Assembly (NCBI GenBank): GCA_965656185.1
Contig: CBFHJH010000004.1
Coordinates: forward strand, 117,417-181,416
Source of the DNA: Croceimicrobium sp965656185
GTDB lineage: Bacteria > Bacteroidota > Bacteroidia > Flavobacteriales > Schleiferiaceae
Length of the DNA stretch: 64,000 nt
Direction of reading: 5' to 3'
In this document: positions 24,196 to 33,192 of the stretch, one piece after another
How the letters are laid out: the number at the start of each line of letters is the position of its first letter
Position numbering within the stretch: position 1 is the first letter of the stretch
Program-made: the position numbers and the translations under genes
The notes under the pieces: generated by a model
What the model was told of the DNA's origin: nothing
The model's database searches: none
The model's input: only the letters and a program-made list of their open reading frames with translations

Positions 24196-26094
24196 ATGAG
24201 TGACGCTATTACTCACGAATGCGGCATCGCCCTAGTTCGTCTCAAGAAGCCTCTTTCCTATTACCATAAGAAATATGGCTCGGCCCTCTACGGTATAAAC
24301 AAGATGTACATCTTGATGGAAAAGCAGCATAACCGTGGACAAGACGGGGCTGGCTTAGCGAGCATCAAGCTTGACATGCCTCCGGGAAAGCGTTACATCA
24401 GCCGTTACCGCTCAATCGACAAAACACCCATTCAGGACCTATTTGAACGTATCAACCAAAGGGTTTTGACTGGCCTTGATGGCGATGACGACAAGATCAA
24501 TGACCCAAAGTGGTTAAAGCAAAATGTTCCTTTTTTGGGCGAATTGTACTTAGGTCACCTTCGTTATGGCACTTACGGCGGGCAATCGATCGAAAACATT
24601 CACCCCTTCTTACGACAAAACAACTGGCTTACACGTAACCTCATCCTAGCCGGTAATTTTAATATGACCAATGTCGACAAGCTCTTCGATCAGCTAGTAG
24701 ACCTTGGTCAGCACCCAAAAGAAAAAGCCGATACAGTAACCATTTTGGAAAAGATCGGTCACTTCTTGGATGAGCAAAATGAGAAGCTTTACCGCCGCTA
24801 TAAAAAAGCTGGACTTTCTAAAATAGATATTAGTCCTAAGATCGCTGAGGAGATCGACATTCAGAAGATTCTGAAAAAAAGTGCGAAGTACTGGGACGGT
24901 GGCTACGCCATGGCAGGGCTATTCGGTCACGGCGATGCTTTTGTATTGCGCGACCCCAACGGAATCCGCCCCGCCTTCTACTACGACGACGATGAAGTTT
25001 GTGTGGTAGCTAGTGAGCGTCCGGTGATTCAAACTGCTTTCGACGTTCCCTTTTCCGAAATCAAGGAAATCACCCCGGGACACGCCTTGATCATTCGTAA
25101 AAATGGCGAGTCCAACCTAAAACAAGTGCGTAAACCGGGCGAGCGTACCGCTTGCTCATTTGAACGAATTTACTTTTCACGTGGTAATGATGCAGACATT
25201 TACCGCGAAAGGATCGAGCTCGGCAGAAGAGTTTGCCCCGCAATCTTAGACGAGGTAGATCACGACCTTCGCAATACGGTCTTTTCATTTATTCCCAATA
25301 CCGCCGAAATTAGTTTTTACGGCATGGTAAAGGGGATGGAAGAATATCTAAACCGTGTGAAGCGCGAAAAGATTCTCAAATTCGAAGGCGATCTAGACGG
25401 TGAGAAATTAGAAACCCTGTTGTCTATTCGTCCACGGGTAGAGAAATCTCTATGGAAGGATGTGAAAATGCGCACCTTCATTACTCAGGATACTAGTCGC
25501 GATGAGTTGGTGAGTCATGTTTACGATATCACCTACGAGACGGTGAAAAACAGCGACACTTTAGTGGTGATAGACGATAGTATAGTTCGAGGCACTACCC
25601 TTAAACAAAGTATCTTGAGCATTTTGGACCGATTAGGACCAAAAAAAGTGGTAGTTGTAAGCTCGGCACCACAGATCCGCTATCCCGATTGCTACGGTAT
25701 AAATATGTCTTTATTGGAAGACTTCGCTGCATTTAGAGCGGCGATAGCCCTTCTGAAGGAGCGAAACATGGAACATGTCATTAAAGAGACCTATGAGAAG
25801 TGCGCCGCCCAAAAAGACCTTCCCGATTCGGAGGTAAAGAATTACGTTAAGGACATTTACGCACCCTTCGAGCCGCAAGAGATTTCGGATAAAATAGCAG
25901 AAATGCTTACCCCTAAAAACATGAAGGCCGAGGTTAAGATACTCTTCCAAAGTATAGAGAACCTTCATGCTTCAGCACCAGACCATACCGGTGATTGGTA
26001 TTTTACAGGTAATTTCCCTACTCCGGGTGGACAGCGCGTGGTAAATAAGGCTTTTCTTAATTTCTACGAAGGCAAACGCGAGAGGGCCTATTGA
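24196..26094 (+). CDS. PurF-like amidophosphoribosyltransferase paralogue
   Basis: About 632 residues from the ATG at 24196 (TTG at 24184 is the alternative). The N-terminal class-II glutamine amidotransferase domain begins HECGIALVRLKKP; the Cys is residue 9 and should become the N-terminal nucleophile after processing. KQHNRGQDGAG and LGHLRYGTYG are Ntn glutaminase motifs. The C-terminal half has a phosphoribosyltransferase PRPP loop, VVIDDSIVRGTT. It is much longer than classical PurF (about 470-500 residues), as in the second PurF-type protein known from many Bacteroidota, so it may not be the committed purine-synthesis enzyme. Specificity unproven. Confidence 0.82.
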   Translation: MSDAITHECGIALVRLKKPLSYYHKKYGSALYGINKMYILMEKQHNRGQDGAGLASIKLDMPPGKRYISRYRSIDKTPIQDLFERINQRVLTGLDGDDDKINDPKWLKQNVPFLGELYLGHLRYGTYGGQSIENIHPFLRQNNWLTRNLILAGNFNMTNVDKLFDQLVDLGQHPKEKADTVTILEKIGHFLDEQNEKLYRRYKKAGLSKIDISPKIAEEIDIQKILKKSAKYWDGGYAMAGLFGHGDAFVLRDPNGIRPAFYYDDDEVCVVASERPVIQTAFDVPFSEIKEITPGHALIIRKNGESNLKQVRKPGERTACSFERIYFSRGNDADIYRERIELGRRVCPAILDEVDHDLRNTVFSFIPNTAEISFYGMVKGMEEYLNRVKREKILKFEGDLDGEKLETLLSIRPRVEKSLWKDVKMRTFITQDTSRDELVSHVYDITYETVKNSDTLVVIDDSIVRGTTLKQSILSILDRLGPKKVVVVSSAPQIRYPDCYGINMSLLEDFAAFRAAIALLKERNMEHVIKETYEKCAAQKDLPDSEVKNYVKDIYAPFEPQEISDKIAEMLTPKNMKAEVKILFQSIENLHASAPDHTGDWYFTGNFPTPGGQRVVNKAFLNFYEGKRERAY

Positions 26095-26128
26095 TAAACA
26101 AATAGGGCCGTAATTCCTTTATGTCCCT

Positions 26129-27721
26129 ATGCAGGCCTTTACTCAGCTTTTTCTGGCGATAGACCAGAGCAATAAGACCACTAAAAAGGTGGCCGCCTTA
26201 GTACAATTCTTCGAACAAGCAAGTGATGAAGACAAGGTTTGGGCTATTGCCTTACTGAGCGGTAAAAGACCAAAGCGCGCGGTGCGAAGTGGTGACCTTC
26301 GCGCTTGGACCGCCGAACTTAGCGCCTTGCCCCTCTGGCTGTTCGAGGAAACCTATCATATTGTTGGTGATTTGGCCGAAACCATCGCCAAGACCCTTCC
26401 CCCAGCAAAGCAATCCAGCGACTTTAGCCTTAGCTATTGGATGAATTTTATCATCGAGCTTAAAGACATAGATCTGGAAGTAAGGAAAAGCAAAGTGCTT
26501 TGGGCTTGGAATAGGCTGGACGAATGGGAGCGTTTTGTTTTCAACAAAATGATGATGGGCGGCTTTCGAATTGGAGTTTCACAAAAACTCACCCTAAAAG
26601 CCTTAGCTCAATTTACCGGTAAAGATGAAGCGGAGCTAGCCCATCGCCTAATGGGTAAATGGGATCCCGCCGAAAGTAATTTCCAAGATTTGATTCTAAA
26701 GAAAAAGGCCGCTGATGATCTGAGCAGACCTTACCCTTTCTACCTAGCCTACCAAATCGAAAAAGATGTTGAGGAGCTCGGAGATCCAAGCCATTGGCAA
26801 GCGGAGCCAAAATGGGATGGCATTCGCGGACAACTTTTAGTGCGAGGCGACCAGTTTTATCTGTGGAGCCGAGGAGAAGAATTGATTTCTGAAAAATTTC
26901 CTGAATTTAAACTTGCCCCAAATTTACTCCCCAATGGCACTGTACTCGACGGAGAACTGTTGGCTTATCGCGATGGAAAGACATTAGGGTTTCAGGAGCT
27001 TCAACCGCGGATTAGCCGAAAGAACCTCAGCAAAAAGATCTTGAAAGAGGCTCCGGTGATCATGCGCGCCTATGACCTGCTTGAGCAAAAAGGCAAAGAC
27101 TTAAGAGGTAAAACTCAAGCAGAAAGAAGAAAACTACTTGAGTCAATTTTTGCTGACCTAAACGAAAACTCCTTGCTTCAGATCAGTCCCAAAGTAGACT
27201 TCGAAACTTGGGATGAACTTCGCGACATTCGCAGGCGCTCGCGGGAAGAAGGGCATGAAGGAATAATGCTTAAGCATAAAGAGGGAACCTACCAAGTGGG
27301 ACGTAAAAAAGGGGATTGGTGGAAATGGAAAGTAGATCCCTTAACGGTAGACGCCGTTTTAATTTACGCAATGCGGGGTCATGGCCGACGAGCAAATCTA
27401 TACACCGATTACACCTTCGCGGTTTGGAAAGGCGATGAACTGGTGCCTTTCACTAAGGCTTATTCAGGTTTGAGCGATGCCGAATTTAGAGCGGTAGATC
27501 GCTTCGTAAAACAAAATACCTTAGAACGCTTTGGTCCCGTGCGGAGTGTAAAGCCCGAATTGGTATTTGAAATCGCCTTCGAAGGCATTCAAGAATCAAA
27601 GCGTCATAAAAGTGGGATCGCTCTGCGCTTCCCTAGAATGAAACGCTGGCGAAAAGATAAGCCCGCTCAAGAAGCCAACAGCTTGCAAGACCTTCAAGAT
27701 CTTTTGGCACTATATCCCTGA
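26129..27721 (+). CDS. ATP-dependent DNA ligase
   Basis: A 530-residue ATP-type DNA ligase. The nucleotidyl-lysine is Lys228 in EPKWDGIRGQL (motif I); further motifs are LWSRGEE (III-like), VLDGELLAY (IIIa), EGIMLKHKEG (IV) and WWKWKVDP (V). The first 200 residues are the helical DNA-binding domain, and the C-terminal OB-fold ends with FEIAFEGIQESKRHKSG. Bacteroidota copies of this enzyme often sit with a predicted exonuclease, an Lhr-like helicase and a phosphoesterase; none of these partners is here. It is probably a repair ligase beside the essential NAD-dependent LigA. Starts 34 nt after the PurF-like gene. Confidence 0.92.
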   Translation: MQAFTQLFLAIDQSNKTTKKVAALVQFFEQASDEDKVWAIALLSGKRPKRAVRSGDLRAWTAELSALPLWLFEETYHIVGDLAETIAKTLPPAKQSSDFSLSYWMNFIIELKDIDLEVRKSKVLWAWNRLDEWERFVFNKMMMGGFRIGVSQKLTLKALAQFTGKDEAELAHRLMGKWDPAESNFQDLILKKKAADDLSRPYPFYLAYQIEKDVEELGDPSHWQAEPKWDGIRGQLLVRGDQFYLWSRGEELISEKFPEFKLAPNLLPNGTVLDGELLAYRDGKTLGFQELQPRISRKNLSKKILKEAPVIMRAYDLLEQKGKDLRGKTQAERRKLLESIFADLNENSLLQISPKVDFETWDELRDIRRRSREEGHEGIMLKHKEGTYQVGRKKGDWWKWKVDPLTVDAVLIYAMRGHGRRANLYTDYTFAVWKGDELVPFTKAYSGLSDAEFRAVDRFVKQNTLERFGPVRSVKPELVFEIAFEGIQESKRHKSGIALRFPRMKRWRKDKPAQEANSLQDLQDLLALYP

Positions 27722-27852
27722 GCTAAAAATTATTTTCTGAACTTTCCGCTATGAAGCGATTTATTCCAATGGCTACACCTTGTTTCGATTCGATCTTACT
27801 GAATAGAGTGGTGCAGTTAAATCGCAAAGGTCTCTCCAAGTTTATTTTAGTT

Positions 27853-28326
27853 ATGGCTGCTAGACCTTGGCTTTTCCTTATCCCTTTGCTTGCTGCCTGT
27901 TCCTGGGAATACCACCGCAGTCATCATGTTACCCCTTTTTATAATGCCCAACCAGGCGAGTTCTACTCGACCATAGATAGTGTAGCGGTAGATAGCACTT
28001 ACTGCGAACGAAAGAGGTTTTTTATTAAAGATGGCGATTGGTTACACATGAGTGTTTACCGCTGTGAAAATCTCTGGCAAGTAGATAGCGCCTTTAATGA
28101 AAAAGGAAACCATTACTATGTTCGAAAAGCACATCTAGCCAATAGCGAATCTTATTTATACGACAGTAGCTTCTACATCGAATACGATAGATCTATGCGT
28201 GCCATTCGGCGCACTGTTTCCATTTACAAAGCCGATACGAATTATGATTATTGGCAATTTTACCAGGAAAACGGAGAATTGGAAAAAAAGAAAAGACCCG
28301 TAATTGCAGAACTCCTTGCCAAATAA
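27853..28326 (+). CDS. Putative lipoprotein of unknown function
   Basis: From the ATG at 27853 the protein has 157 residues and a lipoprotein signal peptide (MAARPWLFLIPLLAACS, lipobox LAAC). The frame is open from an ATG at 27751, which would add 34 residues; that start would bury the signal peptide, so 27853 is preferred. The mature part has charged and aromatic residues with no recognised family. Position between the DNA ligase and a DUF3820 gene gives no functional hint. Confidence 0.6.
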   Translation: MAARPWLFLIPLLAACSWEYHRSHHVTPFYNAQPGEFYSTIDSVAVDSTYCERKRFFIKDGDWLHMSVYRCENLWQVDSAFNEKGNHYYVRKAHLANSESYLYDSSFYIEYDRSMRAIRRTVSIYKADTNYDYWQFYQENGELEKKKRPVIAELLAK

Positions 28327-28558
28327 TCCATTAGGGGATAAAACCATTTTGATTGATCTAGTGCGAAAACGCATGCCTTTTGGAAAATACCAAGGTCGTT
28401 TTCTTGCCGACCTGCCTACCTATTATCTAGAGTGGTTTGCGGCCAAGGGATTTCCCAAGGGTAGGATCGGAATCTTGCTTGAAACCCTTTTTGTGATCCG
28501 CACTGAAGGATTACACGAAATCCTCGACGAGTTAAGGCGTCGATACGGCCAAGCTTAA
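28304..28558 (+). CDS. DUF3820-family protein
   Basis: An 84-residue frame from a TTG at 28304 that overlaps the upstream gene by 23 nt. The core MPFGKYQGRFLADLPTYYLEWFAAKGFPKGRIG is the DUF3820 signature. Family members usually have 15-20 residues before MPFGK, so the real start may be the TTG at 28349 or GTG at 28361 rather than 28304; a GGGG lies just upstream of 28349. No function is established for the family. Expected to be cytoplasmic. Confidence 0.72.
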   Translation: MQNSLPNNPLGDKTILIDLVRKRMPFGKYQGRFLADLPTYYLEWFAAKGFPKGRIGILLETLFVIRTEGLHEILDELRRRYGQA

Positions 28559-28639
28559 TTGGTTGGTCGATTGGAAATTTCGATGAGACTTAAACTCCTT
28601 ATGGCTTCTGCTATTAAATAGCCGACTTTTGCAGCGAGA

Positions 28640-29539
28640 ATGGATCAAGCCGCAAAAATAAAAGCCCACCTCGCTCTGGTAGCGGTGGCCCTAATCTACG
28701 GGCTCAACTACAGCATTGCGAAAGACGTAATGCCTGACTTCGTGCAACCGCGAGGTTTCATTTTTATTCGCGTAGCGGGGGCGGTCCTTTTATTCCTCCT
28801 GCTCTATGCTTTTGGAAAGCGAGAAAAAATCGCCAAAAAAGACTGGCCTCGCTTAATTGCGGCAGGGTTCTTTGGGGTTGCCGCCAACCAACTTTTATTC
28901 TTTGAAGGCCTTAATATCACTACGCCCATCAGCGCAGCTGTAATCATGACCACCAATCCGATCATGGTCTTAAGCTTATCTGCTATCTTCTTAAAAGTAC
29001 CACTGAAATTAGCGCGAATCTTTGGTATCGTATTAGGTATTAGCGGGGCCTTGGTGCTTATTTCACAAGGACGCTCTATCGGTGCCATTTTCGAACAAGG
29101 AGAGTCCTTGGGCAATTTGCTCGTAATGCTCAATGCCTTGTCCTATGCTTCCTACCTAGTTGTGGTCAAGCCCCTAATGCGGGACTATAAACCACTTACC
29201 GTTATTACCTGGGTATTTATCGCTGGCTTTGCCTTCGTTATTCCATTTGGTTTTCCCCAATTGGAAGCAATTGATTGGCATGTCATGCCAACCAAGATCT
29301 ACGGAGAAATTGCCTTCGTGGTGATAGGTACTACCTTTTTGGCTTACCTACTAAACATATTTGCTCTTAAGACGGTAAGTTCCACCACTGTAAGCTTTTA
29401 TATATACCTACAACCGCTTATTGCCACCAGTGCAGCGATCTTTTTAGGCACAGATGAAATCAAGGCCAGTATGCTTATTTCGGCCGCTTTGATTTTTACC
29501 GGTGTTTATCTGGTTTCTTTCTATCGCTCAAAGAAATAG
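28640..29539 (+). CDS. EamA/DMT-superfamily transporter
   Basis: A 299-residue inner-membrane protein with about ten hydrophobic helices arranged as two EamA repeats (first: AHLALVAVALIYGLNYSIAK; second: GNLLVMLNALSYASYLVVVK). Gly/Pro-rich kinks such as TTPISAAVIMTTNPIM and STTVSFYIYLQPLIA match drug/metabolite transporter exporters. The substrate cannot be predicted; family members export amino acids, sugars or metabolites. A near-consensus promoter box (GACTTTTG, 28625-28632) lies just upstream. Confidence 0.88.
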   Translation: MDQAAKIKAHLALVAVALIYGLNYSIAKDVMPDFVQPRGFIFIRVAGAVLLFLLLYAFGKREKIAKKDWPRLIAAGFFGVAANQLLFFEGLNITTPISAAVIMTTNPIMVLSLSAIFLKVPLKLARIFGIVLGISGALVLISQGRSIGAIFEQGESLGNLLVMLNALSYASYLVVVKPLMRDYKPLTVITWVFIAGFAFVIPFGFPQLEAIDWHVMPTKIYGEIAFVVIGTTFLAYLLNIFALKTVSSTTVSFYIYLQPLIATSAAIFLGTDEIKASMLISAALIFTGVYLVSFYRSKK

Positions 29540-29546
29540 CAATCCT

Positions 29547-29554
29547 TAACTTTG
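29547..29554 (+). promoter_or_regulatory. -7 box abutting yicC
   Basis: TAACTTTG (exact TAnnTTTG) ends 6 nt before the ATG at 29561, so the transcript for yicC-gmk-nadD would have almost no leader. No clear -33 element. Confidence 0.45.
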
Positions 29555-29560
29555 CGGCCT

Positions 29561-30430
29561 ATGAAGCCATTGTACTCAATGACCGGCTTTGGCAAGGTGA
29601 TCTTGCAAACCCCGGCAAAGAAGATCTCGATCGAGATCAAAAGCCTGAACAGTAAGCAGGCAGATATAAACTTGCGGATCCCCTCCCTTTACCGGGCTAA
29701 AGAAAGCGATATCCGTCAGATGATCGCGCAGCGACTATTACGTGGAAAGATAGACTGCAGCATTTATGTGGAGCAAACCGGACTGGAAAGCGCACCGCGG
29801 ATCAACGAAGAAATTGCGGGAGGGTACATGCGCCAATTAAAAGAATTAGCCGAAAAGAATGGAGTAAGTGGCGATATCATTAGTGCAGTGATGCGGATGT
29901 CGGACGTTATGCAAAGCAGCGAAGACCAAATGTCGGAAGAAGAGTGGTCTAGCCTACAAACGGGCCTCACGGACTGCCTCAATAATATCGAGCGCTTTCG
30001 TAGCGATGAAGGCACGACCCTAAAGAAAGACCTTTTACTGCGCTTAGATAATATCGAAGCCGGTCTTGAAGCAGTTAAGCCCTTAGAGGGAGAACGAGTA
30101 GAACGGGTAAAAGAACGCACTCAAAAAGCTTTGGAACAACTTAATACCGAAGCCAATCAAGACCGCTTTGAACAAGAATTGATCTACTACCTTGAGAAAT
30201 TCGATATCACCGAAGAAAAGGTGAGGCTTAAGTCCCACTTGGATTATTTCCGTGAGCTCATGGAAAAAGGCGGAATGGCAGGCAAAAAACTTGGTTTTGT
30301 AGGCCAGGAGATCGGTCGTGAAATAAATACCATGGGCAGTAAGGCCAACCACGCCGGCATTCAGAAGATCGTGGTAAACATGAAGGATGAGCTGGAAAAG
30401 ATCAAGGAACAGGTACTGAATATTCTCTAA
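29561..30430 (+). CDS. yicC: YicC/YloC-family endoribonuclease
   Basis: A 289-residue protein beginning at the ATG at 29561 with LYSMTGFGK, the invariant start of the YicC family; a TTG three codons upstream is less likely. Further landmarks: KSLNSKQADINLRIP, LLRGKIDCSIYVEQ, and the C-terminal EKGGMAGKKLGFVGQEIGREINTMGSKANHAGIQ. YicC is an endoribonuclease implicated in RNA turnover. It overlaps gmk by 1 nt (TAATG), as in many bacteria where yicC precedes gmk. Confidence 0.93.
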   Translation: MKPLYSMTGFGKVILQTPAKKISIEIKSLNSKQADINLRIPSLYRAKESDIRQMIAQRLLRGKIDCSIYVEQTGLESAPRINEEIAGGYMRQLKELAEKNGVSGDIISAVMRMSDVMQSSEDQMSEEEWSSLQTGLTDCLNNIERFRSDEGTTLKKDLLLRLDNIEAGLEAVKPLEGERVERVKERTQKALEQLNTEANQDRFEQELIYYLEKFDITEEKVRLKSHLDYFRELMEKGGMAGKKLGFVGQEIGREINTMGSKANHAGIQKIVVNMKDELEKIKEQVLNIL

Positions 30431-31011
30431 TGGCTGGTTCACACAAAAAGCTTATTATTTTTTCCGCACCATCTGGAGCGGGTAAAACCACTCTAGTGCG
30501 TCATTTACTCGGCCAAGAAGAATTAAAATTGGCTTTTAGCATTTCCGCTACGAGTAGAGCTCCCCGTGGTTCGGAAAAAAATGGGAAAGACTATTACTTC
30601 CTCACTAATGAAGATTTTAATCAAAAAGTCCAAGAAGGCGCATTTTTAGAGTGGGAGGAAGTTTATTCGGGCACTAAATACGGAACCCTCATTAGCGAAG
30701 TCGACCGTATTTGGGATGAAGGAAAAACGGTTATTTTCGACATTGACGTAGTTGGAGGTTTAAACCTTAAAAGCCTGTACGGGGATCAGGCCCTTGCGGT
30801 ATTCGTAATGCCTCCCGATGAAGAAGAATTAGAACGTCGATTGCGTGGCCGTCAAACGGATTCGGAAGACAAGATCCGACAGCGCCTAGCCAAAGCCCGT
30901 AAGGAAATCGGCCGTGCCGATCGATTCGACCATATTCTCTGGAACCGCGATCTAGAAACGGCAAAAAAAGAGGCTTATAACCTTGTAAAGCTATTCTTGG
31001 GAAATGACTAA
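30430..31011 (+). CDS. gmk: Guanylate kinase
   Basis: A 193-residue kinase that phosphorylates GMP to GDP. Visible features: P-loop PSGAGKTTL, then FSISATSRAPRGSEKNGKDYYFLT (GMP-binding region with the arginines and tyrosine), EWEEVYSGTKYGT, IFDIDVVGGLNLK, and LRGRQTDSEDKIRQRL as the lid arginines. Length is normal. Start overlaps the yicC stop; end overlaps nadD by 8 nt. yicC-gmk-nadD is a conserved Bacteroidota arrangement. Confidence 0.97.
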   Translation: MAGSHKKLIIFSAPSGAGKTTLVRHLLGQEELKLAFSISATSRAPRGSEKNGKDYYFLTNEDFNQKVQEGAFLEWEEVYSGTKYGTLISEVDRIWDEGKTVIFDIDVVGGLNLKSLYGDQALAVFVMPPDEEELERRLRGRQTDSEDKIRQRLAKARKEIGRADRFDHILWNRDLETAKKEAYNLVKLFLGND

Positions 31012-31579
31012 AGTGGGACTGTACTTCGGTACTTTTAATCCGATTCACGTTGGGCACTGTATAATTGCCCAATACATGCTCGAGTTCACCGATCTAGATG
31101 AAGTGTGGTTCGTGGTAACGCCTCATAATCCACATAAAAAGAAAAGTAGTTTACTAGACGACCGTCAGCGGCTATACATGGTGAATTTAGCCATTGGCGA
31201 GCATTATAAATTACGGGTAAGCGACGTAGAGTTTAGCTTACCACAACCTTCTTACACTGCCACTACCCTAGCCTATTTAGAGGAAGCCCATGAGGGCCAT
31301 AGTTTTCATCTAATAATGGGTGAGGATAATTTAGAAAGCTTTCCGCGTTGGCGAAACCACGAGGCCATTCTAGAAAATCACGAGCTCTATGTTTACCCTC
31401 GCATCAATAGCGATGGAGGCCCTTTAAAGGACCACCCTAAAGTGCACATTACCCAAGCGCCAATTATAGAGATTGCCTCTACCGATATCCGCAATGCGAT
31501 CAAAGAAGGTAAAGACGTAAGCTTCATGCTGCCCGAAGCGGTTTGGGAATATATCGATCAAGAGCTATTCTACCGCTAA
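31004..31579 (+). CDS. nadD: Nicotinate-nucleotide adenylyltransferase
   Basis: A 191-residue adenylyltransferase of NAD synthesis, converting nicotinate mononucleotide and ATP to deamido-NAD. The nucleotidyltransferase motif GLYFGTFNPIHVGH (GxFxPxHxGH) is near the N-terminus, and the C-terminal ISSTxxR-type motif appears as EIASTDIRNAIKEG. TPHNPHKKKSSLLDDRQRLYM is also typical of NadD. It overlaps gmk by 8 nt, and a hairpin terminator follows 7 nt after the stop. Confidence 0.96.
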   Translation: MTKVGLYFGTFNPIHVGHCIIAQYMLEFTDLDEVWFVVTPHNPHKKKSSLLDDRQRLYMVNLAIGEHYKLRVSDVEFSLPQPSYTATTLAYLEEAHEGHSFHLIMGEDNLESFPRWRNHEAILENHELYVYPRINSDGGPLKDHPKVHITQAPIIEIASTDIRNAIKEGKDVSFMLPEAVWEYIDQELFYR

Positions 31580-31586
31580 AAAAGGT

Positions 31587-31614
31587 AACCCCTAACCGAG
31601 GGCTAGGGGTTTTG
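31587..31614 (+). terminator. Terminator after nadD
   Basis: AACCCCTA (31587-31594) pairs with TAGGGGTT (31604-31611), 9-nt loop, followed by Ts. It ends the yicC-gmk-nadD unit and can also act on the convergent minus strand. Confidence 0.8.
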
Positions 31615-31710
31615 ATTCTGTGATTAGTTTGGGCCTAGTGTAAATCACCCATCCCGATCAACTATCCTATTTCTAAGTCAAAAGTAGGTGCTAATCGAAG
31701 GGAGGGCTTG

Positions 31711-32256
31711 TCAGGCCTTGCGCAAAATACTTAAATAGCGCGTTTTAACGATTTTTTGATGGTGTAGGTCATGGCCGGGAATCACATAAGCTAAAGCGGC
31801 TATATTCAAGGGGCCCGCCTCACTTTGCCCGGTAGATCGCCATTGTTCTTCGATTAGACCAGCAAAAAGGTCTAAGCTCGATTGTTTTACACTTTGATAT
31901 TCCTGCAACAAAGAAGCCCAGCTTCGCTTATCGGCGCCAGAATTTAAGACGTAGGCATTGTGGTCGAAGCCGGGAAGGGTCTTTTGTTCACCTCGGGCCA
32001 AGGCCAAAGCCCGATAGCCAAATACACGCTCGGTATCAATAATGTGCAGGAGCACCTCGCGAATAGACCATTTCCCATCTTCATATCGAAAGAGAGACTC
32101 TTCTTCGCCGATCTCATGCCAAAAGGCTAGGGAGTCTTGAATTAGCGCTAACCAATTTTCTAGAATAGGAGGCTCCTCATCTACATTGTCAAAATAGCGG
32201 CTGTAGTAATCTGGATAATTACCCGGACTAGGTTTCGCGATCCTTATGGAATCCAT
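31711..32256 (-). CDS. DinB-superfamily protein
   Basis: A 181-residue four-helix protein of the DinB/YfiT superfamily. Its metal-binding histidines are visible: His71 in REVLLHIIDTE and the C-terminal GHDLHHQKIV (His162, 165 and 166). FRYEDGKWSIREVLLHIIDTERVF is the usual N-terminal block. Members include bacillithiol- or mycothiol-dependent transferases and many uncharacterised enzymes. Its start lies 13 nt inside the end of menB, so the two are co-transcribed, though a menaquinone role is not implied. Confidence 0.85.
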   Translation of the reverse strand: MDSIRIAKPSPGNYPDYYSRYFDNVDEEPPILENWLALIQDSLAFWHEIGEEESLFRYEDGKWSIREVLLHIIDTERVFGYRALALARGEQKTLPGFDHNAYVLNSGADKRSWASLLQEYQSVKQSSLDLFAGLIEEQWRSTGQSEAGPLNIAALAYVIPGHDLHHQKIVKTRYLSILRKA

Positions 32257-33086
32257 TTGATGTCTTTAAAGTTGGGCTTGCGTTTTTCTAAGAAGGCATT
32301 CCGCCCTTCCTTCGCTTCTTCGGTCATATAGGCTAAACGAGTGGCTTCGCCGGCAAATACCTGTTGCCCGACCATACCGTCGTCGGTAAGGTTAAAAGCA
32401 AATTTCAGCATCTTGATCGAGGTGGGTGATTTTTCTAAGATCTCCTGGGCCCACTGATAGGCGGTATCCTCCAATTCATCATGGGGAATTGATGCATTAG
32501 CCATGCCCATAGCCACGGCGTCATCGGCCGAGTAATTACGACCGAGGAAGAAAATCTCGCGAGCTTTCTTCTGACCCACCATTTTAGCCAGGTAAGCCGA
32601 ACCATAACCGCCATCAAAACTTGTTACATCGGCGTCGGTTTGTTTAAATATTGCGTGTTCCTTACTGGCTAAGGTTAGGTCACAAACTACGTGTAAGCTA
32701 TGACCGCCACCAACAGACCAACCGGGAACCACGGCGATCACTACCTTTGGCATGAAGCGGATCAGGCGTTGAACTTCCAAAATATTGAGACGAGGCATTC
32801 CATCATCATCTACATAGCCTTGATGGCCACGAGCTCTTTGGTCACCGCCACTGCAAAACGAATAGACACCGTCCTTAGGTGAAGGACCCTCCGCGCTGAA
32901 AAGCACCACTCCGATGCTGGTGTCTTCGCGTGCATCTAAAAAAGCCTCGTAAAGTTCCGCTACCGTTTTTGGCCGAAAAGCATTGCGAACCTCTGGACGG
33001 TTGAAAGCAATTCTTGCTACTCCCTCGCCAGATTTCTTATAGGTAATGTCCTCGTATTCTTTTACCGTTGTCCAGTTTACTGCCAT
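32244..33086 (-). CDS. menB: 1,4-dihydroxy-2-naphthoyl-CoA synthase
   Basis: A 280-residue crotonase-fold enzyme that closes the second ring in menaquinone synthesis. Family marks: YKKSGEGVARIAFNRPEVRNAFRPKT, FCSGGDQRARGHQGYVDDDG (CoA/oxyanion region), VVPGWSVGGGHSLHVVCDLTLAS, DVTSFDGGYGSAYLAKMVGQKKAREIFF, and GMANASIPHDELE. Together these are specific for MenB rather than other crotonases. Other men genes are not in the window. A perfect -7 box (33103-33110) lies 16 nt upstream. Confidence 0.96.
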   Translation of the reverse strand: MAVNWTTVKEYEDITYKKSGEGVARIAFNRPEVRNAFRPKTVAELYEAFLDAREDTSIGVVLFSAEGPSPKDGVYSFCSGGDQRARGHQGYVDDDGMPRLNILEVQRLIRFMPKVVIAVVPGWSVGGGHSLHVVCDLTLASKEHAIFKQTDADVTSFDGGYGSAYLAKMVGQKKAREIFFLGRNYSADDAVAMGMANASIPHDELEDTAYQWAQEILEKSPTSIKMLKFAFNLTDDGMVGQQVFAGEATRLAYMTEEAKEGRNAFLEKRKPNFKDIKWIP

Positions 33087-33102
33087 ATTTCAATCTTTGA
33101 GA

Positions 33103-33110
33103 CAAAGATA
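33103..33110 (-). promoter_or_regulatory. -7 box of menB
   Basis: TATCTTTG on the minus strand (exact TAnnTTTG), 16 nt before the menB ATG. The best upstream TTG is 15 nt away, shorter than consensus. Confidence 0.5.
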
Positions 33111-33131
33111 AGACTTGGGGGCAGGCAAAAG

Positions 33132-33166
33132 AAAAGCCCCTCACTCAATATTAGAGGAGAGGCCTT
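33132..33166 (-). terminator. Possible terminator after ssb
   Basis: On the minus strand, AAAGGCCTCTCC-like and TGAGGGGCTTTT-like arms can pair imperfectly and are followed by a T-rich tract, between ssb and menB. Mismatches make this a weaker call than the others. Confidence 0.4.
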
Positions 33167-33192
33167 TCGATCCAATGAATAAACACAAAAAC

